38,923 bases of DNA from Acidobacteriota bacterium (GCA_022820545.1 JAJEFG010000031.1:1-38923), one strand, 5' to 3'. Positions 9,679 through 17,567 are shown, counted from the first letter of the stretch. The notes: a model not told the origin generated them from the letters alone. Made by a program: numbers and translations.

Positions 9679-11126
9679 CAGATCCAGGCGCCGGGAATCG
9701 CGGCGACCCGGCCGGGCAGACCGCCTTCCGGAAGGGCCGCCTGCGGCTCGCCGCAGCCGGCGCGGACCGGAAGGATCTTCCCGGGGTTCAACAGCCCCTG
9801 CCGATTCCAGGCGTCGCGGACCCGGCGCATCGCTTCGAGATCGTCCTCGCCGAAGAGCAGGTCGAGCGAGTCCCGCTTCTCGATCCCCACCCCGTGCTCG
9901 CCGGAGAGCACCCCGCCGAGCCGCACGCAGAGGGAGAGCAGGTCGTGGCTGGCGGCCATCACCCGGGCCTTTTCGTCCGCGTCGCGTCCGTCGTAGGAGA
10001 TGCAGGGATGGAGGTTGCCGTCGCCGGCGTGGAACACGTTCGCGATCCGGAGGTCGTGCCGCTTGCCGATCCGCTCGACCTCGGCGATGGCCTCGGGGAG
10101 CGCGGAGCGCGGGACGACCCCGTCCTGCACGTAGAGGTCCGTCGAGATGCGGCCCATGGCCCCGAAGGCGAACTTGCGGCCGCGCCAGAGCAGCTCCCGC
10201 TCCGCCGCGTCGTGCGCCACCCGGATCTCGAGGGCCCCGCACTCCCCGAGGATGCGGTCCACGTCGGCGCGCTGGCGGGCGACCGCCGGTTTCGCGCCGT
10301 CGAGTTCGAGCAGCAGCACCGCCCCGGCGTCCTTCGGGTAGCCCGCCCCGATGCCGGCCTCGACCACCTCGATGGTGGCGGCGTCGAGCATCTCCATCGC
10401 GACCGGAACGGTGCCGGCCGCCACGATGCGGGAGACCGCCTCGCAGGCGGGCACCAGTCCCGCGAACGGCGCGAGGAGGGTCTCGACCGTCTCCGGAACC
10501 GGCAGCAGCCGGACCGTCGCCTCGGTCGCGATCCCGAGGGTACCCTCGGAGCCGACGAAGAGGCCGAGGAGGTCGTAGCCGGCGTCATCCTCGGAGAGGA
10601 CGACGACCTCCCCGTCGTCGAGGACCACGGTGACCGAAAGGATGTGCGAGGTGGTGGCCCCCAGCTTGAAGCAGTGCGGCCCTCCCGAGTTCTCGGCGAT
10701 GTTGCCTCCCAGGGTGCAGGCGGACTGGCTCGACGGGTCGGGCGCGAAGAAGAGTCCGAACGGGGCGGCGGCCCGCGAGATCTCCAGGTTGACCACGCCC
10801 GTCTGGCAACGCGCGGTCCGCTCCCCGGGGTTGATCTCCAGGACCCGGTTCATCCCCGCCAGGGAGATCACCACTCCGCCCTCGATCGGGGTCGCTCCCC
10901 CGGAGAGGCCGGTCCCGGCCCCCCGCGCCGTGAAGGGAACCCCGGCGGCGGCGCAGGCCCGGACCACCTCGGCGACCCCGGCGGTGGAACGGGGCAGCGC
11001 CACCGCCTGGGGCGGGCTCCGGTAGGCGGTGCTCCCGTCGCACTCGTAGGGAAGGGTGTGCTCCGGGCGCAGCAGGAACCCGTGTTTCCCGAGGAGCGGG
11101 CGGAGTTCAGCGGCGAGGGCTTCCAT
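9678..11126 (-). CDS. glcD: Glycolate oxidase FAD-binding catalytic subunit GlcD
   Basis: A 482-residue FAD-linked oxidase, first gene of glcDEF. The FAD_binding_4 domain includes ARGAGTGLSGGATP, GLFFAPDPSSQSACTLGG and NIAENSGGPHCFKLG. The FAD-oxidase C-terminal domain includes NVFHAGDGNLHPC, GVLSGEHGVGIEKR and the closing GLLNPGKILP, all hallmarks of the GlcD/D-lactate dehydrogenase family. With GlcE and GlcF immediately downstream the assignment to glycolate (or D-lactate) oxidation is strong. The ATG at 11126 lacks a clear ribosome site. The gene is divergent from yjbQ across a 182-bp gap. No glc regulator gene is present in the window. Confidence 0.95.
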   Translation of the reverse strand: MEALAAELRPLLGKHGFLLRPEHTLPYECDGSTAYRSPPQAVALPRSTAGVAEVVRACAAAGVPFTARGAGTGLSGGATPIEGGVVISLAGMNRVLEINPGERTARCQTGVVNLEISRAAAPFGLFFAPDPSSQSACTLGGNIAENSGGPHCFKLGATTSHILSVTVVLDDGEVVVLSEDDAGYDLLGLFVGSEGTLGIATEATVRLLPVPETVETLLAPFAGLVPACEAVSRIVAAGTVPVAMEMLDAATIEVVEAGIGAGYPKDAGAVLLLELDGAKPAVARQRADVDRILGECGALEIRVAHDAAERELLWRGRKFAFGAMGRISTDLYVQDGVVPRSALPEAIAEVERIGKRHDLRIANVFHAGDGNLHPCISYDGRDADEKARVMAASHDLLSLCVRLGGVLSGEHGVGIEKRDSLDLLFGEDDLEAMRRVRDAWNRQGLLNPGKILPVRAGCGEPQAALPEGGLPGRVAAIPGAWI

Positions 11127-11235
11127 CAGGAACAGGGTTGCATCCAGGCGGATTCGCGGGCGCGGGCGCCGATGGAAGTATCCCAGCCCCCGGCGCCAGA
11201 CCGAGGCCGAGCCGGCGTTTGCACCCGCATCTGCT

Positions 11236-11244
11236 TGGTATACT
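11236..11244 (+). promoter_or_regulatory. Probable extended -10 promoter for yjbQ
   Basis: TGGTATACT reads as a TGn extension plus a TATACT -10 box, about 65 bases upstream of the yjbQ ATG. A weak TTGCAC lies 14 bases upstream, too close for a standard -35, as is common for extended -10 promoters. Confidence 0.5.
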
Positions 11245-11308
11245 GGCTGTCCGCCTGCTCGCGGCGGTCCCGGACCGGCACCGAGCGGCTCGGGTCAAGG
11301 AGTTCACG

Positions 11309-11812
11309 ATGCAAAGCGTATTGACGCAGCCGCCTGTCAAGACCGTGCAGGCGAAGTCCACGGAAGAGGTGATCCGCGGGCAGATGAAGATCATGCATCG
11401 CACGCTGAAAGTGGTGACGGATTCCCGTGTGGAACTGCACAACATCAGCGACCGCGTTCGTGATCAGGTCCGCGCGTCGGGCATCAAGGCGGGTTTCCTC
11501 ATCCTTTCAACCCTCCACACGACGACGGCGCTCTTCCTGAACGAGTTCCAGGCGGCGCTGATGGCCGACCTCACCGAGTGTCTCGAGCGCCTCGTGGACG
11601 CCGACGACGGCTACCTCCACAACTGCGAGGACTGTTCCGACTGTGAGCGGAAGAACGCCGACGCCCATCTCCGGGCGACGCTCCTGGGCCACAACGTGAC
11701 CGTGCCGATCCACGACGGAGAGATCACCCTCGGCCAGTGGCAGAGCATCCTCTTCGCGGAGCTGGACGGGCCGCGGAAGCGCACGGTCACGGCGCATCTG
11801 ATCGGCGTTTAG
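11309..11812 (+). CDS. yjbQ: YjbQ/UPF0047 family protein (possible secondary thiamine-phosphate synthase)
   Basis: A 167-residue cytoplasmic protein of the YjbQ/UPF0047 family. The family motifs are LHTTTALFLNE, the HN of YLHNCED, NADAHLRATLLGHN and the closing GEITLGQWQSILFAELDGP. Some members have been reported to have weak thiamine-phosphate synthase activity, but the physiological role is unsettled. A small cysteine-rich insert (CEDCSDC) sits before NADAH. ATG at 11309 is preceded by AAGGAG with 7-nt spacing, and an extended -10 element lies upstream, so the longer in-frame opening from 11138 is rejected. Directly downstream lie a repeat element and a damaged-looking SDR gene. TenA at 28.5 kb is the only other thiamine-related gene here. 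Confidence 0.93.
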   Translation: MQSVLTQPPVKTVQAKSTEEVIRGQMKIMHRTLKVVTDSRVELHNISDRVRDQVRASGIKAGFLILSTLHTTTALFLNEFQAALMADLTECLERLVDADDGYLHNCEDCSDCERKNADAHLRATLLGHNVTVPIHDGEITLGQWQSILFAELDGPRKRTVTAHLIGV

Positions 11813-11828
11813 GGGCAGGCACGCCGGG

Positions 11829-11876
11829 GGAGCGCCGGTCTTCAGACCGGCACCGCCGCCCGTCGGGCGGCGAAAC
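11829..11876 (-). repeat. Bipartite palindromic repeat, gtttcgc-type, copy 5 (inverted)
   Basis: Read on the minus strand this is gtttcgccgcccgacgggcg, then a bridge, ccggtctgaagaccgg and cgctcc: the same two-module layout as 2171-2220 and 22543-22592. It begins 17 bases after the yjbQ stop and ends about 20 bases before the first conserved codon of the SDR gene, covering where that gene should start. Confidence 0.78.
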
Positions 11877-11898
11877 ACACCACCCGGAGTCGCCCCGG

Positions 11899-12579
11899 GT
11901 CGCCATCGTCACCGGCGCCAGCCGGGGGATCGGGGCGGCCACCGCCCTGGCGCTGGCGAAGAAGGGGTTCGGGGTCGCCCTGGCGGCCCGGCAACCCACG
12001 GGTCTGGTCGCGATCGAGAACCGGATCCGGGAAGTCGGCGGCTTTGCTTTCGTCGCTCCGACAGACGTCACGGAACGCGATCAGGTGAGCGAGTTGGTGG
12101 CGGAAGCCGAGCGACGCTTCGGCCCCGTCGAGTTGCTGGTCAACGCCGCCGGGGCCGTCCACCGGGCGCCGTTGACCGCGACGTCCGATGCGGACTTCGA
12201 GCGCGTCCTCGGCGTCAACCTCAAGGGGACGTTCCTCTGCACCCGCGCCGTGCTCCCCGGCATGATCGAACGGCGGCGAGGCCGCATCGTGAACCTCGCG
12301 GCGATGGCCGGACGGATCGGCGCCCCCCGCCTCGCCGCCTACTGCGCCTCGAAGTGGGGCGTCGTGGGCCTCACCAAGGCGTGCGCGGAGGAACTGCGGC
12401 CGGCCGGTATCTCGGTCTTCGCCGTGTGCCCCGGATCGGTGGATACCGAGTCCTATCGAGCGGCAATCCCCGGCGCCAAACCGAGGTCGACGCCCGAATC
12501 CGTCGCCGACGTCATCGTCTGGCTCGGCAGCGAGGCTCCGGCAGCAACGACCGGATCTGTGGTGGACGCGCCAGGGTAG
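11899..12579 (+). CDS. Short-chain dehydrogenase/reductase, start not resolved, likely inactive or decaying
   Basis: The SDR Rossmann fold is clear: VAIVTGASRGIGAAT, then VNAAGA, YCASKWG with the catalytic Tyr and Lys, and CPGSVDTES. Two things are wrong. First, the codon 13 residues before the Tyr (12301-12303), where SDRs carry the catalytic Ser, is gcg (Ala). Second, no ATG, GTG or TTG lies in frame between the conserved core at 11899 and a GTG at 11737 inside yjbQ; the intervening codons are an inverted palindromic repeat (11829-11876) that would be translated as low-complexity sequence. Either the start was destroyed by the repeat or the protein carries a repeat-derived N-terminus. The rest of the frame to the TAG at 12577 is intact. 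Substrate unknown. Confidence 0.75.
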   Translation, partial: VAIVTGASRGIGAATALALAKKGFGVALAARQPTGLVAIENRIREVGGFAFVAPTDVTERDQVSELVAEAERRFGPVELLVNAAGAVHRAPLTATSDADFERVLGVNLKGTFLCTRAVLPGMIERRRGRIVNLAAMAGRIGAPRLAAYCASKWGVVGLTKACAEELRPAGISVFAVCPGSVDTESYRAAIPGAKPRSTPESVADVIVWLGSEAPAATTGSVVDAPG

Positions 12580-12666
12580 GTTCCGCTGTCCGGCTTTCCG
12601 ACGGCATAGACTCGCGGTACCGGCAGTCCAAAGGAGGACGCGCACCTCAGCCGGTTGGAGGCAGCC

Positions 12667-12918
12667 ATGGCAACGGAGAACGAACTCCTCAGGCGCATCA
12701 CCGCTCGACCGGATGTCTTCGGCGGCAAGCCCATCATCCGGGACATGCGAATCTCGGTCGAACTGGTACTGAGCCTGCTGGCCCAGGGAGTCGCCACCGA
12801 GGCCATCCTGGACGACTACCCGGAGTTGGAACCGGATGACATTCGGGCGTGCGCCGCGTACGCGCACGCGGTGATCGCCGGGGACACGCTCGCGGCAGTG
12901 TCCGTTGCGCACTCGTGA
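12667..12918 (+). CDS. DUF433-family putative antitoxin
   Basis: An 83-residue protein with the DUF433 signature: ITARPDVFGGKPIIRDMRIS, then LLAQGVATEAILDDYPEL and DDIRACAAYA. In this family a winged/HTH-like fold is thought to bind DNA and neutralise a partner nuclease. I chose the ATG at 12667, which has GGAG 6-9 nt upstream, rather than the TTG at 12655. The usual GTR of the motif is DMR here. Its TGA overlaps the GTG start of the next gene by four bases (GTGA), the tight arrangement typical of toxin-antitoxin operons. Another possible ribosome site, AAGGAGGA, lies farther upstream (about 12630). Confidence 0.85.
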   Translation: MATENELLRRITARPDVFGGKPIIRDMRISVELVLSLLAQGVATEAILDDYPELEPDDIRACAAYAHAVIAGDTLAAVSVAHS

Positions 12919-13271
12919 GATTCCTTGCCGACCGATGCATCGGTCGGCGCCTGGTCGAGTGGCTCCGTCGCCACGGGTACGATGTTCTTGATGCCCGGGA
13001 CGTTGGCAAGGATCCCGGCGATGGCGTCCTGCTGGAACAAGCCAGGTCCGAAGGCAGAGTCCTGGTCACGATGGACGCGGACTTCGGCACCCTGATCCAT
13101 CTGCATGGCCGGCCGCATGCGGGCCTTGTTCGACTGCCTGATGTTCCCGTCGAGCAGCGCATCGCGCTGTTGGCGGAGGTGATCGCAGGCCATCGCGACG
13201 CTCTGGAAAGCCAGGCGATTGTGACCGTACGTGGCGGCAGAATCCGCATTTCGCGATGGCCGGCTACCTGA
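12915..13271 (+). CDS. DUF5615 PIN-like putative toxin nuclease
   Basis: A 118-residue protein of the DUF5615/Mut7-C-like PIN group, partner of DUF433 antitoxins. Visible features are FLADRCIGRRLVEWLRRHGY, a D-x2-L-x3-A segment (DGVLLEQARSEG), the strand and acidic site VLVTMDADFGTL, and AGLVRLPD. Acidic residues D (LADR) and D/D (TMDADF) could bind metal, but the usual DEN near the N-terminus is DRC, so one ligand may be changed. GTG at 12915 overlaps the antitoxin stop by four bases. The next gene, an amidohydrolase, starts only 15 bp downstream and may share the transcript. RNase activity is inferred from family only. Confidence 0.82.
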   Translation: MRFLADRCIGRRLVEWLRRHGYDVLDARDVGKDPGDGVLLEQARSEGRVLVTMDADFGTLIHLHGRPHAGLVRLPDVPVEQRIALLAEVIAGHRDALESQAIVTVRGGRIRISRWPAT

Positions 13272-13286
13272 CGCCGCGGGGGAATC

Positions 13287-15017
13287 ATGAGCAACCGTCT
13301 CCTTCTCTTCGCGAGCGGCGTATTGATCGCCGGAGCCTCCGCCTGCGGCCCCTCCGGACCAGCCGCCGACGCGATCTACCGGAACGCGAACGTGGTGACG
13401 GCGGACGACGACTTCTCCGTCGCCGAAGCCTTCGCCGTGCTGAACGGCCGCTTCGCCGCGGTGGGCACGGAGGAGGAGGTCTCGGAAGCCTTTCCCGGTG
13501 GCGCGGCCGAGGTCGTGGACCTGGAAGGGAAGACAGTCCTCCCCGGGTTCAACGACAACCACATCCACCTGGGACCCGGGCGCACGCTGCAGCGGTGGGA
13601 GGACGGGCTGGTGCCGGGTCTTCCGGCATGGTCGGCGGAGGCGACCGAACCCGACGAACTCTTCGCCGCCCTCGAGGCCGAAGCGGCGACGAAGGCGCCC
13701 GGCGAGTGGATTCGCGGCGGTCTCACCCGCATGGACTGGCCCAACAGCCGGATCCCGGACCGCTGGCTCCTCGACGAAGCGGCTCCCGACAACCCCGTGA
13801 TGCTCACCCGCGGGCCGCACACCTACCTGCTGAACTCCCCGGCGCTCGACCTTGCGGGTATCGACCGCAACACGCCGGACCCGGAGGGCGGCTGGATCTT
13901 CCGCGACGAGAACGGCGAACCGACGGGCCGCGTCCTCGAAGCGGCGCGCCGGATCGTGGACCGGGTCATGCCGCCGCCGCCCCCGGTCGACTACGAAGCG
14001 GGCATCGAGGACATGCGGGCCTCGCTGGGCAAGCTGGCGGCGCTCGGGATCACCAGCGTGAACATCGCGGGCGTCCGGCCGCCGGGGATTCCGGCGGTCC
14101 GGGACCTCTATTCCCGCTATGGCGGGGAGCTGCCGCGGGCGACGATGCAGGTGCGTCTCAGCCCCGGCCACGACACCTACGACCACGGTGACGAGGGTGT
14201 CCGAAACGAGATCGAAGCCCTCGAGGCGCTCGGCTTCGTGACCGGCGAGGGCGACTCCCGGTTCCGGATCGGCGCCATCAAGATGAGCATCGACGGCGGG
14301 CTGAGCGCGCCGGTGTTCTGGTCGCTCGAACCGTACGAGGGCCGCCCCGACTTCTTCGGCGCGATTCGCATTCCCGCCGACGTTTTCTACCCGGTGGCGA
14401 AGCGGGCCCACGAGCTCGGCTGGCAGCTCGGCATCCACGCCATGGGCGACGGGGCGGTGAAGATGGTCGCCGAGCAGATGGCGCGCATCCTCGAGGAGAT
14501 TCCCCGCGAGGACCACCGCCACTACCTGCACCACGTCGCCGTCAAGCCGCCGGAGGACACGATCGAACTGATGGCGGAGCGCGGGATCATGGTGGCGAGC
14601 CAGCCGTCCTTCACCGTGGGACTCGGCGCCTACGCCGAGGAGGCGCTCACCGCCGAGCGGGAGGCCACCCAGAACCCCACGCGCTCGCTGCTGGACGCCG
14701 GCGTCCGGGTCTCCCACGGCTCCGACTCGGCCCCCTACGGACCGCTGATCACGATCTGGACGGCGGTCACCCGGCGGGGCTTCGACGGCGAGGTGCACGG
14801 GCCCGAGGAGGCGGTGAGCATCGAGGAGGCGATTCGCCTCCATACCCGGGAGCCCGCCTACTTCACCTTCGAGGAGAACGAGAAGGGCGCCATCGCCGAG
14901 GGGATGCTGGCCGACTTCGTGGTGCTCTCGGGCGACATCCTGAGCGTCCCGCCGAACGCGATCCGGGACCTCCGGGTCGAGCGCACCTTCATCGGCGGCC
15001 GCGAGTTCTTTCGCTGA
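13287..15017 (+). CDS. YtcJ-like amidohydrolase, probable lipoprotein
   Basis: A 576-residue metal-dependent hydrolase of the Amidohydro_3/YtcJ group. The N-terminus (MSNRLLLFASGVLIAGASAC) looks like a lipoprotein signal ending at C20. Metal-site motifs are H-x-H in FNDNHIHLG, K in IGAIKMSIDGG, H in LGIHAMGDGA, HH in YLHHVAV and D in SHGSDSAPYGP. The closing domain holds ARPAYFTFEE-like and LADFVVLSGDI sequence typical of the family. ATG at 13287 has GGGGGA close upstream. It probably acts in the periplasm on an amide or cyclic-amide substrate that cannot be specified. It starts 15 bp after the DUF5615 gene. Confidence 0.93.
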   Translation: MSNRLLLFASGVLIAGASACGPSGPAADAIYRNANVVTADDDFSVAEAFAVLNGRFAAVGTEEEVSEAFPGGAAEVVDLEGKTVLPGFNDNHIHLGPGRTLQRWEDGLVPGLPAWSAEATEPDELFAALEAEAATKAPGEWIRGGLTRMDWPNSRIPDRWLLDEAAPDNPVMLTRGPHTYLLNSPALDLAGIDRNTPDPEGGWIFRDENGEPTGRVLEAARRIVDRVMPPPPPVDYEAGIEDMRASLGKLAALGITSVNIAGVRPPGIPAVRDLYSRYGGELPRATMQVRLSPGHDTYDHGDEGVRNEIEALEALGFVTGEGDSRFRIGAIKMSIDGGLSAPVFWSLEPYEGRPDFFGAIRIPADVFYPVAKRAHELGWQLGIHAMGDGAVKMVAEQMARILEEIPREDHRHYLHHVAVKPPEDTIELMAERGIMVASQPSFTVGLGAYAEEALTAEREATQNPTRSLLDAGVRVSHGSDSAPYGPLITIWTAVTRRGFDGEVHGPEEAVSIEEAIRLHTREPAYFTFEENEKGAIAEGMLADFVVLSGDILSVPPNAIRDLRVERTFIGGREFFR

Positions 15018-15072
15018 CCCGCGCCCAGGGCACCCGCTGCGGGGCCGCCTCCCCGATGCGGGACGGACGTCC

Positions 15073-15102
15073 CTATCGTGGAGGTGGCGGAACCCGGATC
15101 AT
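15073..15102 (-). pseudogene. Vestigial toxin start overlapping the AbrB antitoxin stop
   Basis: On the minus strand an ATG at 15102-15100 overlaps the antitoxin TGA (ATGA) and reads MIRV, as in many VapC/PIN toxins, then PPPPR and a TAG at 15075-15073. Nothing resembling a PIN domain follows before the convergent amidohydrolase stop at 15017. I read this as the 5' stub of a deleted toxin gene. Confidence 0.45.
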
Positions 15103-15371
15103 GGATCCAGATCGGCGCCGGCGCGGCTCTCGCGGATCTCGTCAATCGTCCGGGCGACCTCCTCCGCGGAGAGGGTCGGAACCGGAGTCTCCGGGACTGC
15201 CACGACCATCGTGCCGCGGCGTTCGAAAGTGACAGAGAGAGGTTCGGGTTCAACCAGAACTCCTTCCGCCTCCACCCGGAAACGAACCCGAGTGCCGGGG
15301 CGGAGCCGGGCGGCCTCTCGGACCTTCTTGGGAATGGCCACCCTTCCGGCGGAATCGATCGTAGAAGTCAT
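15099..15371 (-). CDS. AbrB/MazE-type antitoxin, orphan
   Basis: A 90-residue protein with an N-terminal SpoVT-AbrB swapped-hairpin DNA-binding domain (TIDSAGRVAIPKKVREAARL.PGTRVRF, about residues 4-48) and a C-terminal tail (LSAEEVARTIDEIRESRAG) like those that bind VapC toxins. It would normally repress its own operon and neutralise a PIN-domain nuclease. No toxin gene follows: the expected overlapping ATG is present but its frame ends after nine codons. ATG at 15371 is the first start. It is convergent with the amidohydrolase and follows the PPOX gene on the same strand after 129 bp. Confidence 0.88.
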   Translation of the reverse strand: MTSTIDSAGRVAIPKKVREAARLRPGTRVRFRVEAEGVLVEPEPLSVTFERRGTMVVAVPETPVPTLSAEEVARTIDEIRESRAGADLDP

Positions 15372-15500
15372 GGCAAGAGCAACCCCACGAACTATGGCAC
15401 TCCTGCGCCTACCCGCGTGTTACGGGTTCCCGCCGGACGTCGCCCCGATGGCCCAAGTGCCCGACCGCGCCGCCGAGGCGGTCCGGCCTCAGCCCCTGCT

Positions 15501-15902
15501 CTAGAGCGTCTTTACGGTTTCCGGCTGGATGTAGTAGGCGACCCGCACTTCGCCGGGACGCCGCCACTCGTAGCGCTCGCCCCCGATGTACTTCCGGGCG
15601 AGGCGGTCGATCCCGTCCTCGGCGCCGTCCTCGGTGACCTTCACCACCCGGCCCCGGATCATGAGCGCCTTGAACGGGTCGTCCGGATGGGTGGCGGAGA
15701 GCGCCACCCGGGCGTCGCGCTTGATGTTCCGGTCCTTGACCCGCCCGGCCGCCGAGTTGACCACAATGAGGTCCCCGTCGGTTTCCGCCCAGACCGGGGA
15801 GACCTGGGGACTGCCGTCGGCCATCAGCGTGGCCAGGTGGACGTAGCAGCGGGTCGCCAGGAACTCCCGGACCTCGGGAGACAGGGTGTTGGTTCTGGGC
15901 AT
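15501..15902 (-). CDS. PPOX-class (pyridoxamine-phosphate-oxidase-like) FMN/F420-dependent protein
   Basis: A 133-residue split-barrel flavoprotein. The fold is suggested by YVHLATLMADGSPQVSPVWAETDGD, then VNSAAGRVKDRNIKRDARVALSATHPDDPFKALMI-type strands (broken into separate segments) and a closing VRVAYYIQPETVKTL. Members annotated as PPOX-class probable F420-dependent enzymes have this length and order. The cofactor (FMN, F420 or haem) cannot be assigned. ATG at 15902 has GGAG about 8 nt upstream. It follows the DsbA-like lipoprotein gene by 19 bp on the same strand, so the two are probably cotranscribed. Confidence 0.85.
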   Translation of the reverse strand: MPRTNTLSPEVREFLATRCYVHLATLMADGSPQVSPVWAETDGDLIVVNSAAGRVKDRNIKRDARVALSATHPDDPFKALMIRGRVVKVTEDGAEDGIDRLARKYIGGERYEWRRPGEVRVAYYIQPETVKTL

Positions 15903-15921
15903 TCCTGGTTTCTCCGAGGAG

Positions 15922-16998
15922 TCAGTTCGACTCGTTGATTTCGCGCTCGATCTCGGCGGTCAACTGCTCGAACGACACCGCGCCGCCGATGTAACGCCCG
16001 TTCACGAACACGGCCGGAGTCCCGGTCTGCCCGAGCGCCAGGGCGGCGTCCAGATCGGTCTGCACGCGCTCGTAACTGCTGCCGGAGTTGAGGCACTGCG
16101 CGAACTCCTCGGTGTCCAGACCGACGAGCCTCGCGTGCTGTTCCAGGCCATCGGCCGAGATGTTGTCGTCCGCCCACAGCGCGTCGTGGTACTCCCAGAA
16201 CTTCCCCTGGTTCTCGGCGCAGACCGACGCTTCGTGCGCTTTCTGGGCCATCGGGTGCATGTTGCGCAGCGGGAAGTGCCGGAACACCAGGCGGACCTGG
16301 CTGGCAAGGGCCTCGTTCTCCCGGAGCCGGTTGATCGACCCGTCGAATCGCCGGCAGAAGGGACACTCGAAGCAGGAGAAGACCACGAGTTCCACCGGTG
16401 CGCTGTCCGAGCCGAGCGTGGCGTGACCCTCGGTCTCGATAACGACCCGATAGGCGGGGACGGTCAGGTCCCAGTCGGCCTCGCGCAGCAGGCGGTTGCC
16501 CTCGAGCTCGATGCTCCGCGCCATCTTCTGGTTGGCGATCTGCCGGCGGAGGTCGGTCGCGATGTCCTCGAGCGGCCGGCCGATCTGCTGGCGGTTCTGG
16601 TTGTAGACGTACTGCAGCTCCTCGTCGCTGACTTCCGGAAGGCCGATCTCCTGCGTGTAGTACTGATTCAGGGTCAGGCCCTTCTCGGCGGCGGCAGCGA
16701 GGAGCAACTGCTCGCGGGCCGTCCGCACCGTGGCTTGCTCGAGCAGGCCGTGGGTCTCGGTGTAGTAGTCGGTGCGGAGCTGGGCGAGCTGGGAAATGTC
16801 CCGGTCCCCCAGATCGTCGAGCGTGATCTCCTCGCCGTTCAGAATCCCGAGCACCTCGGAGTCCACGGTGTCGGGGAGCAGCGAGTCGGAGCCGGCGGCC
16901 CCGCCGCCGGAGCCGGCCGCGGGCCCGCCACAGCCGGCGAACGCGAACGAAAGGACGAGGACCGCAAGCGGAGCGGCCGTCCGGGAAAGCATGCGCAT
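15922..16998 (-). CDS. DsbA-like thiol oxidoreductase lipoprotein with SurA-like N-terminal region
   Basis: A 358-residue probable lipoprotein (lipobox FAFAGC at about C22, followed by a Gly/Ala/Ser linker). Residues ~45-175 (VLGILNGEEITLDDLG and helical sequence) resemble the SurA/PpiC N-terminal chaperone helices. The C-terminal ~170 residues are a DsbA/Thioredoxin_4 domain with active-site CPFC in SCFECPFCRRF and cis-Pro loop TGTPAVFVNGR. An additional Cys precedes the active site (CFECPFC), and another pair (ASVCAEN, AQCLNSG) lies in the helical insertion. It probably forms or isomerises disulfides in envelope proteins. ATG at 16998 (or 16992). PPOX lies downstream; dtd lies 68 bp upstream on the same strand. 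Confidence 0.88.
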   Translation of the reverse strand: MRMLSRTAAPLAVLVLSFAFAGCGGPAAGSGGGAAGSDSLLPDTVDSEVLGILNGEEITLDDLGDRDISQLAQLRTDYYTETHGLLEQATVRTAREQLLLAAAAEKGLTLNQYYTQEIGLPEVSDEELQYVYNQNRQQIGRPLEDIATDLRRQIANQKMARSIELEGNRLLREADWDLTVPAYRVVIETEGHATLGSDSAPVELVVFSCFECPFCRRFDGSINRLRENEALASQVRLVFRHFPLRNMHPMAQKAHEASVCAENQGKFWEYHDALWADDNISADGLEQHARLVGLDTEEFAQCLNSGSSYERVQTDLDAALALGQTGTPAVFVNGRYIGGAVSFEQLTAEIEREINESN

Positions 16999-17066
16999 GA
17001 GAAATACCTCGCTCTCGAGCGAACGGGGGCGGTCGGCGCACGACGGGCCGACCCGGCCAGCCGCCG

Positions 17067-17549
17067 CTATTCGCGAGAAGCGGGAAGGATACCCCGGCGA
17101 GACGATTCAGAAGGGCTCGTCACCAGCAGGGTGTAAGGCCCGTCGTTCACCAGCGATACCTCCATCATCGCCCCGAAGCGGCCGGTGCCAACCGGAACTC
17201 CGAGGTCCCGCAAGCGGGCGCAGAAGTCCTCGTAGAGCGCCTCGGCCTCGGGCCCCGGGGCGGCGCGGGTAAAGGACGGACGCCGCCCCTTGCGGCAGTT
17301 CCCGAGCAGGGTGAACTGCGACACCGCGAGCACTTCCCCGCCGATTTCGAGCACGCTCCGCTCCGGCTGCCCCTCGGGCGCCCGGAACATCCGGAGCCCG
17401 GCGATCTTCTTCGCGAGCCACGCGGCGTCTTCAACTGCGTCGGTAACGGCTACCCCCAGCAGCACGAGCAGCCCCTCCCCAATTTCGGCAACCAGCTCGC
17501 CATCCACCGAAACCGAAGCGCGGGAAACCCGCTGAACGGCCGCGATCAC
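17067..17549 (-). CDS. dtd: D-aminoacyl-tRNA deacylase
   Basis: A 160-residue cytoplasmic proofreading enzyme that hydrolyses D-aminoacyl-tRNA (and Gly-tRNA-Ala). Signature sequence: VQRVSRASVSVDGE at the start, VSQFTLLGNCRKGRRPSFTRAA in two parts (the SQFTL oxyanion motif, then RPSF), TGRFGAMM, and the Gly-cisPro motif NDGPYT. The usual NDGPVT is NDGPYT here, and the SQFTL segment continues GNC rather than AAD. A ~15-residue C-terminal extension is present. It starts with GTG at 17549, 18 bp after the lipoprotein stop, on the same strand. Confidence 0.95.
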   Translation of the reverse strand: MIAAVQRVSRASVSVDGELVAEIGEGLLVLLGVAVTDAVEDAAWLAKKIAGLRMFRAPEGQPERSVLEIGGEVLAVSQFTLLGNCRKGRRPSFTRAAPGPEAEALYEDFCARLRDLGVPVGTGRFGAMMEVSLVNDGPYTLLVTSPSESSRRGILPASRE

Positions 17550-17567
17550 GTTGCAGCCAGGAGGACC

